Source of the DNA: Limnanthes douglasii subsp. nivea
Lineage: Eukaryota > Streptophyta > Magnoliopsida > Brassicales > Limnanthaceae
Direction of reading: 5' to 3'
Assembly (NCBI GenBank): GCA_036936605.1
Contig: JAUPFV010000005.1
Location: 150,165,195 to 150,229,194 of the forward strand
Length of the DNA stretch: 64,000 bases
Each line of letters starts with the position of its first letter. The first letter of the stretch is position 1. Positions 44,411-53,416 of the stretch are shown here, piece by piece. The position numbers were made by a program, and so were the translations under genes. The notes under the pieces are model-generated. The model saw nothing but the letters and a program-made list of their open reading frames with translations. It made no database searches and was not told where the DNA came from.

Positions 44411-45100
44411 GGAGAGAAGCTGTATATCTATTTGGTAGTGTCAAATTACGTTTTGAGTGTTGTTCTGATCCAAGAATAGGATAACTCTCTGAGACCAGTG
44501 TATTACATGGGTAAAAGTCTTCTAGATGCTGGGAAGGGATACTTGAACTTAGAGAAATTAGACCTTGCGTTAGTCACCATTGTGCGAAATATGAGACCTG
44601 ACTTTCAAGCCCAAAAACCGCCATCAAAGAACAAGCTTTAGAAACTTTTCTAGTCGAATATCATTCCGAGCGAACAAATATGGAAATTGATGAGGAAACC
44701 CTTGGAGAAGAGTGGACAATTCGAATAGATGAGTGTTCCAGTTCGTCATGATGTGGAACAGGGGAATAGTTGGTTTCTCCAAAAGGAATTGCAATGCATC
44801 AAGCCACCCGATTCAGATTTAAAGCGTAAAATAACGAAGTGAGTACGAAGCTGCATTGACAGGTTTAAGACTTGCTAAAATCTATACATCTAAGAAATTA
44901 AGGTTGTTAAGTGATTCACAACTCCTTATAAATCATGTATCAGGCCAACCTAAGGCAATAAACGTACATTTAGTGAAGTATTTGGGGGCTCTGAAGGCTT
45001 TAATGTTGGATTTCAAAGGCATCAAGAATGAACATGTTCACAGGACTGGAAATTCAGCAGCTGATTCTTTGGCTAAGGTTTTTTATTCAGAGGAATAACC
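44411..45100 (+). pseudogene. T4 RNase H and second RNase H remnant
   Basis: First RNase H pieces VLIQE and YLNLEKLDLALVTIVRNMRP. The archaeal-type RNase H starts EEWTIRIDECSSSS (44708) and continues in the open frame 44856-45098: GLRLAKIYTSKKLRLLSDSQ, LLINHVSGQPKAI and AADSLAKVFYSEE, with the SDSQ and ADS acids present. Confidence 0.82.
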
Positions 45101-45329
45101 TTGGATTATTACAAAAGAAAATCCTTCTATGGTAAGGGGATCCGAAACAGTTGAAAGATCTATTGAAGCTTTTCAAATTTCTACAAATATGACAAAATAT
45201 TGGAGGAGTGTAAAATTAAATAATTTTTGTTAAACGATGTATCACCAGTTGATAAAGTGATGGCTAAAAAAATATGGTTTAAGGTATGTAGATAGGTTAT
45301 CCTTGGAGATATATTCTATAATAAATATT

Positions 45330-46440
45330 TTAGTTGATCTCTACTTTGATGCTTGGGAAGAGATGAATCACATATGATGCTTTCAGAGCTGCACGATGGG
45401 GAAAGGTCAGCGCAATGTGGATACAAAACATTGATATGAAGAGTTCTTTTTGCAAGGTACTATTGGCCGACTCTCTCCTCAGATGCTAAGGAAGTAGTTA
45501 AAAAATGTGACACCTGCCAGATATTTACTAACACAATCCATGCACTAGGTGCACCTCTTGAGTCGATATCCGAATCCTTACCGTTTGACTGATGTGGCAT
45601 TGGCTTGGTCAACCATTACCAATGGAATCTGGAGGCCGACAGAGGATCATTGTCGCACTTGATTATTTCTCTAAGTAGGTGGAAGTTGAGCCTCTGGCAG
45701 GGAGAAAATCTAAAATTGTGATTTGGTTTATTGTTTCTAATATTTGTTTTCATTTTGGGGTTGCGAGGAAAATAACAATAGACAACGGACCACAATTCGA
45801 TGAAAATGAATGAAAGCTTTATGTTCTTCTAAGGGGATAGAACAGTGCTTCTCGGCACCCTTCCATCCCCAAGGGAATGACCAATTCAAGGTATCCAATC
45901 TGAAAATTTTGAATGTCTTAAAGAAGAACTTGGAAGGTAAGGCTGGAAAGTGGCCGGATAATCCACGAGAAGTTTTATGGGCTTATAGCACTACTTTCGG
46001 GACCGCAACACAAGAGTCACCATTCACATCGGTTTACGAAATGGATTCAGTGGTACCATCTGAGACAATCTCCCCTTAATATAGGCTAAGTGAGTACTTC
46101 AAGCAGACAAACGACAAAGGAAAGCGCATAGAGTTAGATTTGGTAGAAGAAAAAGAAGAAGTGCATAACTGAATTCTCTACACTATCAAACTTTGATGAG
46201 AAGTCGATATGCTTCAAAGGTCAGGAGACGAGAATTTAGAGCATGGTACAAAGTGTTGAGAAAAATGTTCCTTCATATGAAAGAAAAACGGCTTGGTAGT
46301 TTAGCTCCTAATTAGGAAGGTCCGTACAGTTTAACGAAGAAAGTCAAGCCGATGACATATCGACTCAAAGATAAGGAAGGAAGAGATCTTCCTCACCCCT
46401 GGAATATTGAACACCTCAAGGTTAGTTGGAGTGAATATAT
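45330..46440 (+). pseudogene. T4 integrase remnant
   Basis: Pieces GGRQRIIVALDYFSK and VEVEPLAGRKSKIVIWFIVS (45630-45750), ICFHFGVARKITIDNGPQFD (second catalytic Asp), then in another frame IEQCFSAPFHPQGNDQFKVS (the catalytic Glu position reads Lys), KNLEGKAGKWPDNPREVLWA and SPFTSVYEMDSVVPSE. The C-terminal part includes EGPYSLTKKVKPMTYRLKD. Order and wording parallel T1 integrase at 1-735. Confidence 0.84.
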
Positions 46441-46588
46441 AAAGTTGTCAATACGTTCTGTATGAACTTATGTAAGTATCTGTGGCATACTCTTTCCTAC
46501 CCTGGCCGCGCATGAAGATTTTAATGAGGTGCCCTAATAGACGACTTATATATGTTTATATTTTTTTCCATCTTAAAATGATTTCTAT

Positions 46589-46708
46589 AGTGTTCATATT
46601 TCTTAACCTAAAAGAGCTTCCAAAGAATGATGGATGGTAGTGTTCATCTTTTTGAACCTAAAAGACCTTCAAAAGAATGATGGATGACAGTGTTCATCAT
46701 TTGAATGA
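46589..46708. repeat. 50-bp tandem repeat, about 2.4 units
   Basis: AGTGTTCAT starts units at 46589, 46639 and 46689, with shared AACCTAAAAGA(G/C)CTTC and AAAGAATGATGGATG. It lies between T4 pol and the antisense ORF. Confidence 0.85.
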
Positions 46709-46739
46709 CTTTGTTCTTATAACGATCCTTGCGGTTGGC

Positions 46740-48960
46740 CTTCCTTTCGAGGAGAGCAGCAGCGTGAACCAACCTGTTAAGCTCATTCACAACAAAGTCA
46801 TTTTCATAGACATCAAAGTAAGTTGAGGCAGGGGAGATATTTTCGCCGTCCCTAGAAATTTCTTCTTGATTCCCTTGACCAACAACTTATATTATTTGAA
46901 CAAAGTCTCCGCCAGAATCCGAGTCGACATTGACAACTCTGTTCACAGGAGGGAAAACTTAGACCAGTTATGTTGTAATCATCTACCTCACTATCATCAA
47001 TTTTCTTATGTTTTTCTTGAAAATAAAGTATCTTTTGCCTCACAGCACCTTCCCTCTCAGGCGGTCTCATTTTGACCACAACTTCACAGTTGGCATCCAC
47101 TTCGTGTTCTTCCCAAAACTGAACTTGTTGGTCTTCGCGGACCTCAACCTGTTGTTTTTCCTGGACCTCAACCTGTTGTTCCTCTTGGAATTTAGTTTTT
47201 TGTTATTCGTGGACATTAACCTCCGAGCCAACATCATCCTCAGTATCTTTGTCTTCACCATCAAATTTCTAGGCATCCTGATGACTGGGAGCCCTTGCTC
47301 TGGTGGGAAGATAGAAAAATATTGTATAAGCCTTCTAAACGCTTGAGTACAACATTATCCGGGAGGGGGAGGGTGTATATCATGAGCTCCTTCAAGGATT
47401 TATTCTGACCTAGATCATACCTCCAAATATGGCTTCTAACCAAATTCTATGATGTGAAGCATCTATGGAACTTGTAGCTCCAATTAGTATTTTCCTATAG
47501 GCTTAACTTCTCAAAGACTTCCTTTGCTGATTTGGCATGGTCTTTAAAAGGTTTGGAAATCCCTTTCATAGTTGTTCACAAGAAAATAATTTCGGGTGAG
47601 AAATTCGAACAAGAAAAACAGAATAAGTATGAAAACAAGTATCTCGTGTGGTCCATTGTAAAGGAAGCCGATAAAACATCTCCTTGTAACTTTCAAAACT
47701 GGTCTCCCACGCGGAAATAAAGATAAATTACTGTTTCCATTTCTTGTCAGCCTTTAATTTTTTTTTATCACATTATACGGCCTTCTAAGCCCAAGAGAAT
47801 AGAGAGGATAGTGAGAATTCTTGGCTACACCTGAAATTGAAACGAGTTGCTCCATTGAGAATTCGGTTTCAGAAATCTTGGAGGCCATAATGCAGGTCAT
47901 ACGTGTATACAGCATGTTCGGGCCAGCTTGAGATGGACATAATTAGATCAAGGGGCAGGTGAAAACCCCAATTCATGATTTCCATGTAGAGAATCAGCTC
48001 ATGATCACGAACGGATAATGATGTTTCTCCAATAGCCGGGAACTGAATCGTGACATTTTCAAGGACCGCCCACCGATCCGTTATTTTCACCTCCTTAGTT
48101 GGGTGGAACTATTTGTAAATTACCCTGTAAAGTGCGAGTAAATGTTTGGTTTCAATGTCGCGAAGGTTATTGCCTAAGATATCCTCTATGTTCGAAGCCA
48201 AATCTGAAGTATGCTTCCTTTTTTTTTTCTTTTTTACCACGAAAGTCTCTCCTTGGTGAGTAGGAGATGTGGTGGCAATACTAGGGGAGGAGAAGAGGGT
48301 TCACGAACCTACACAGGATGTCCGAAGGTGGGTGTCAATGCTGGAATAGCTTGAATAGGCTCCGCTTCTACTGGCGCCATAAAATCCACCCTTTGCTCAT
48401 TATCCGACTTATTAATTAGTTTGTTTTATTACATTTCCGGGATGGACTTCAAAACGTTTCCAGGTTGAACATTCCTTAAGGAGGGTTTACGGGGACTAAC
48501 CTCAGGTGTAGTTAGAGAGGTTCCCTGTTGAGTCTCTTGGGGGGTGGCAACAGAGGGGGAAATTTTAATTTTGATAGACCCCTTAATAGGCTTAGGGGAT
48601 TGTTTTCTTTTTTCCCGATCTCCTCTGCTCCTTTCGGGTAGTCTATCCTTATTACCACCCATCGGTAAAAAGGGAGAGGATTTGCGATTTTCTTCGAAAG
48701 GAGAAATGTCACCTTTGGTATGTCCTAAACAAGATTGACCAGGGGGGCTGGCCGATAGGTGAAACAGATGACGAATGATTACTTGAAGCCCTTACTATGT
48801 TAAAACGCGCTCGAAGAGGAGACCATTTGTCACGAAACATTGTTTGAAATATTTCTAGAGAAGTAGGGTTCTCTATGGTACCAGAATCTCTCTTTTCTTT
48901 AGTTTTATTTGAGATGTTGAACCACCTCCAAATTTTGTATCTTTCAAGATTCACAAATTA
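46740..48960 (-). pseudogene. T4 antisense ORF ('putative gypsy type transposon' protein), broken
   Basis: Opposite to T4 pol. The conserved block (48090-47869) reads RWAVLENVTIQFPAIGETSL, DHELILYMEIMNWGFHLPLD, aligned with T2 RYGIPLDVIVRVPAPGE and T3 RYGIPTDVTIKVPEVGE. Upstream (48662-48429) is a basic, low-complexity segment; in the other antisense ORFs the N-terminus is also basic. Downstream (47270-46980) is a highly charged segment with an 8-residue repeat (QQVEVQEK-like) encoded by a 24-bp repeat at 47122-47193. Stops and frameshifts are present. Function unknown. Confidence 0.68.
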
Positions 48961-49633
48961 TTTAGGCATGAAAGGTTAAAATAAGAAATCAGTTTGGAAA
49001 GTCGTTTATCTCTCTAGAAGATTTTACCTTTACTTTGTTGAGCTAAGTTAAAATGTGTAAATTTGAAATTATGAAAGGAGTTAAGTATTTGTAGAAGAGT
49101 AGCGGTTTTCTCCATGCGTAAGCTGACGAGTCAGGTTTAAGGATCTCTTCGACACATTACCATCTTCACAAGCAGTTTCAAAAAGCACGATGGCTTATCT
49201 TAGGAAATAGTCGACACGCGGTCAGAAGTGAAGTCACCACCCTAAAATATTTATGACACCATAACGGTTAGAAAGACACATGCAAATTAAAAGGAATGAT
49301 GGATAGGATGAGGTCACCATGACCAAGGGTGAAGTCACGAAACCAAATAAGTCTCCATGACGTGGTTCAAGGAAGCCCATTGGGGAGATCCGCTTAGGAA
49401 ACATAAGTGACGAAGTCATCCAACTATAGTGAGAAGCAAGAATAACCTGGGGAGTGTCGCAAAGAGGTCATGCAAGGAAGCCCAGAATCATAAATATCTG
49501 AAGACACTCAAAAGAAGTAAACATCCGAGGACACTGAAAATGAGAAAAAAATCGAGGACGTTTAAGAGGAAGAAAACTTCGTTCCCCAAAGTCAGTCCTT
49601 GCACATATACCTTCATAAGGACTGGGGGGATAC
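48961..49633 (+). other. T4 3' untranslated region and polypurine tract
   Basis: About 670 bp without genes. GAAGTCAC/GAGGTCAC phrases recur between 49220 and 49420. The G-rich AGGACTGGGGGGATAC ending at 49633 is the likely polypurine tract, adjacent to the 3' LTR. Confidence 0.6.
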
Positions 49634-50052
49634 TGATAAGGGAAGGAAAATATGGTGATAAATAAGCTTTAATATGGTTAATACAAGGTAAAATTGGTGT
49701 AATTAATTGCCAATGACTAGTCTAAGGCAAACATACAGACTAAAGGGGTCAAATATAGTAATAGTAAATTTGTTTATGAATAGTAGAGGCGTGGGGTGAG
49801 AAATCCACTTAACAGTGGTAAATATGTAATTTTATATATGACCTCATGTACTATATAAAGGACATTCCCTTTTTGGGAAAAAGGTCCAATGGTTAGTCAA
49901 TGATTACTATATGTATTCCTTTTGTCTCTTTCTCTTTCTATTCACTCGGTTTCTCTCTTTAAAGTACCTCATACAAACATTTCTTTGACAAATACTGATA
50001 TACAGACACATTATTAGGAGGATTAATAACTAAGAAATAATTGAATTCATCA
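49634..50052 (+). repeat. 3' LTR of T4
   Basis: 419 bp, starts TGATAAGGGAAGGAAAATAT, ends TTGAATTCATCA, homologous over its length with 40219-40641. Its right four fifths are repeated at 50271-50611 by the tandem duplication. Confidence 0.93.
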
Positions 50053-50830
50053 ACGATAACTCCCCCAAGTCTAGGTTTAATGTTAAAACATCCTCATGCA
50101 GCTTGATAACCCCCCTCAAATCGTCATCATTAAACATGAGGTCGGCAACAGGATCTCGGTAGTTGTGATTGGACCAAGCTTCGACTGTCTGAATTTCATG
50201 ATCAACCCTTGCCCACTTGTTGGATTTTATGTCGCAATATATCTTAGGGTTTTCTCCGGCGATTGTGAATAATGACTAGTCTAAGGCAAACATACAGACT
50301 AAAGGGGTCAAATGTAGTAATAGTAAATTTGTTTATGAATAATAAAGGAGTAGTGTGAGAAATCCACTTAACCGTGGTAAATATGTAATTTTATATATGA
50401 CCTCATGTACTATATAAAGGACATTCCCTTTTTGAGAAAAAGGTCAAATGGTTAGTCAATGATTACTATATGTATTCCTTTTGTCTCTTTCTCTCTCTAT
50501 TCACTTTGTTTCTCTCTCTAAAGTACCTCATACAAATATTTCTTTGACAAATACTTCTATACGAACATATTCTTAGGAGGATTAATAACTAAGAAATAAT
50601 TGAATTCATCAACGATAACTTCCCCAATGTCTAGGTTTAATGTTAAAGCATCCTCATGCAGCATGTTAACGCCCCTCAAATCGTCCTCATTAAACGTGAG
50701 GTCGGCAACAGGATCTCGGTAGTCGTGATTGGACCAAGCCTCGACTGTCTAAATCTCGTGATCAACCCTTGCCTGCTTGTTGGATTTTGTGTCGCGATAT
50801 ATCTTAGAGTTTTCTCTGGCGATTGTGAAT
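49712..50830. repeat. Tandem duplication of 559 bp spanning the T4/T3 junction
   Basis: Unit 1 is 49712-50270, unit 2 is 50271-50830. Each has the last part of the T4 LTR followed by about 215 bp of T3 gag. The junction carries AATGAC, present at the unit start in the LTR (AATGACTAG, 49712), at the junction (50271) and at the end in T3 gag (AATGACGGC, 50831). The units differ at a small number of positions. Because it contains both T4 and T3 sequence, it arose after T4 inserted. Confidence 0.95.
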
Positions 50831-52500
50831 AATGACGGCTCAGGATCTTGACTTAGCAGTACTAAATTGCTAACCACCTCAGGTTGCGCTTCAGAAAAAG
50901 AAAGCGAGACGTTTAGATCGTTGTTCTCTGCCCCCTCCTTCTGGTCAGTTATTTCTGAACGTTCTTCAATTTTGGCGAACAACCACTGTTGGTTTCCCGT
51001 TTCTGCTCATTTGTCCTCGTTGGGTTTTTCCTCATTGATTTGGCGAACTTCCTCTGTCTACTTGGGTTGGCGATGGAGATCATGTCGCTTGATGAATTGA
51101 ACAACCTCCCCATTATTGATCAACCTCTGGATCTCCTCCTTGAGCTGCCAGCACTCATTGGTGAGGTGGCCATGGTCATTGTGATAGGAGCAAAAGTACC
51201 TACTGGATATTTTATAGCCTGACGCACTCATCACTCGTGGAGGATGACATATCGTTCTCCCTTTCGTCTGATCGTAGATTACGATAATAGACTCGGTCAA
51301 CGATGCAAATTTTCTAGATGGAATATCAGGATGTATCGTTCGTCGAATAGTATCCCTGCGAAGCCCCTCGATTGTCTTTTTTCGGTCGGAATGCCCTTCT
51401 CTTAGGTCGTAGACGAGTCTCTATGGGAAGTCTCTCTTCTCGGCGTAATCCACTCGTATGAATGTGTCTGCCCTGGCTAGCAGGTATGTCATATTTTCGG
51501 TCGGGAATCAGATCAAATCAGCATAGAGTTCCCCTTGTCGATCAAGGCCTTTTTTAAGAAAGGAGACATCTATATATTTTGCTAGATCTGTTAAACCATT
51601 CATGAAATGTCCAAAACGCATGGCATAGCTTTTCAATAACTCACTTTTTATCTGGTAAAGATCCATGATTGAGTTGTGCTCGCGTCTGAGCCCATTGTTT
51701 CCTACAAACCTTTCCTTGAAGGCTCTCCACAACCCTGCGAAATGATAAATCGACGCTTTAGGTAAACTACTGAACCAGTCCATTGTATTACCTTTAAGGG
51801 TTATAGAGAGAGCTTGGAAAAGCATAGCATCATCAGGGTTATATGCCATCATCATATTACCGAATTAATCCAAGTGCCTTTCCGGATATCCTGTGCCATC
51901 ATAGGCTTCCATCCTCAATGGATTGAAATTTTTGGGGAGTTGTGCTTCAAGAATGTTTTCGAGTAATGGGGATTCTTTGAGTATACACGTCGATAGCTTC
52001 AACCGCACTTGGAAGCCTATTTTGCCTCCGCTTTCACCTTCTCATTCTCTTGTCTCCTCGCACTTAGAAGAGCGGTCCCCATTTTTTCCTTCTTCTTTTG
52101 TTCTCCTTCTCTTCTCTCCTCTCTAGCATCACGCTCATAGTCAACCCTATGCTATTCTTATTGTAGGTGTTGAAGTTACTACTCGAGTTGCTCGATCGCT
52201 GTCTTGGCCATATCCCCGCTAATCATTTCCTGCAAGATAGGATTCGTAATATTTTTTGGTTCCTGTGGTGCTAACTCTGTTTCTATGATGGTCGTCAATG
52301 GCTCCATTTAGGGTGCTATTTCAACAGGCGGCACTACTGCCACCCCATTTTCAGTCACTGCTGCGGAGCACCGTTGATCATGTCTCCCTAGCCGGTTTGT
52401 CGCTGGTCTCCGTCAATCTGTCACCACAACTGGATCCAGAATATCTCTTTCAAACTCTGATTTTGTTACTACTATGGTTAGATAACTCTAGTTTTAAGTT
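50053..52500 (-). pseudogene. T3 gag, right of T4, partly duplicated
   Basis: Minus strand. N-terminal charged helix (YERDAREERREGEQKKKEKM, about 52140-52080), gag core (LPKNFNPLRMEAYDGTGYPE, MMMAYNPDDAMLFQALSITL, GNTMDWFSSLPKASIYHFAG), then YAMRFGHFMNGLTDLAKY. The zinc-knuckle-like CSYHNDHGHLTNEC lies in 51300-51058, followed by LKEEIQRLINNGEVVQFIKR. The C-terminal piece at 50982-50749 (SLFTIARENSKIYRDT, ARVDHEIQ) repeats at 50053-50270 through the tandem duplication. Stops and frame changes are present. Confidence 0.84.
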
Positions 52501-52508
52501 CTAGTTCG

Positions 52509-52527
52509 TTCTCGAAGGCCCCCAGTT
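52509..52527 (-). other. T3 primer-site region, unlike other Tat elements here
   Basis: Next to the 5' LTR the minus strand reads AACTGGGGGCCTTCGAGAAC, not TGGCGC. If TGGGGGCC is the primer site, T3 used a different tRNA from T1, T2 and T4. I cannot name the tRNA. Confidence 0.45.
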
Positions 52528-53416
52528 TGTTATAGGAAAATATAACAAGGATTATAACAAGTAGAGTTGTTATTTCTTTTGAGGAAAAAAAGATACAATT
52601 CGTTAGACCTTAGAGCTTATTTATACTTTCTCTTGGTCATATTTAGTAGCTAATTAATACATATTCTCACTGATTTAGGGCATAGACTGGTATTTATGAT
52701 AAAAACCCTAATTTTATGGTGATTACTTTAGTCTCTTTTCATTAATACCGTTGACGAGTTCATTCTATATGGACTTTATTAGCTTCCTTGATTATTTTTT
52801 CGCAGGCTTCGATCAGTCTCGTATGTTCTACTCGTCTTTTGTTTACTTTCTAGGTAGACGTCTGACCATTTCTTTGATACCGACTCTGGCTTGGCCAGCT
52901 TAACGAGGCGTCTTTTCAACTAAGCTCCCCGTTGTAGTACAAACCATTGTCACCCTCCATTGATTGGTAGCCTTGCTGGCTCCTCTTGGCTTCTCAGCTC
53001 GCTCTTGATGATATGGTTTTTCTTTGCACCGTTCATCCATGAGGCCTCTGTCTATTTTCCAAGTTTCGTATGCCCTGCTCGTTCTTAGTCTATAGTAGAT
53101 GTTTGAACGTTTCTTTATCGTTGATTCCTGCTCGGTTTTCTCAGCGTCTGTTTAAACGATCTCAACTTTGTAGTAAGAATAATTTTTGTCCTCTATCTAT
53201 CCGTTGCCTTGTCGGCTCCCTTCTGTTTTTGGCTGACCCTATGTAATATAGTTTTCCTATGCATGGGGCCTCAGTTATGTTTCATTCGTCGTTTCCTAAT
53301 GCGCCTCCAAGTTTAACTATCTGATCGTATTATCACCCGCTCGGCCTGTAGTTATTTATGTGTTCTTTCATTTCCCATCTGCTCGGATGTATTAGGTGAT
53401 GGGAATTCTTTCATCA
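52528..53416 (-). repeat. 5' LTR of T3
   Basis: 889 bp; minus strand starts TGATGAAAGAATTCCCATC and ends TTTTCCTATAACA. Matches 30907-31809 throughout with many substitutions. Followed by AATAT (53417-53421). Confidence 0.92.

Larger units (their letters stand above)
40219..50052 (+). mobile_element. Tat-lineage Ty3/gypsy element T4, full length, inside T3
   Basis: 9834 bp, plus strand, LTRs of 423 and 419 bp differing at roughly a tenth of positions by eye. Primer site of Tat type, gag, protease, RT, two RNases H, integrase and antisense 3' ORF, all with stops or frameshifts. Target duplication ACCAT (40214-40218) and ACGAT (50053-50057), 4 of 5. Removing T4 rejoins the T3 frame as GGVIV then TRVLVDGGSS, which fixes both ends. 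Confidence 0.93.
30907..53416 (-). mobile_element. Tat-lineage Ty3/gypsy element T3, full length but split by T4
   Basis: Minus strand. 3' LTR 30907-31809, antisense ORF (plus strand) 33340-35815, integrase, RNases H, RT and protease 36600-40218, T4 insertion 40219-50052, gag 50053-52500, 5' LTR 52528-53416. Target duplication AATAT is exact (30902-30906 and 53417-53421), and the C2 reading frame is continuous across it. LTR lengths 903 and 889, with many differences: an old insertion. All genes are broken. Two internal tandem duplications (see repeats) enlarge it. Confidence 0.93.

Noticed and set aside
50271..50611. A solo LTR of a second T4-like insertion
   Set aside because: It lacks the first 80 bp of the LTR and is followed by the same T3 gag bases as the true 3' LTR, so it is part of a tandem duplication.
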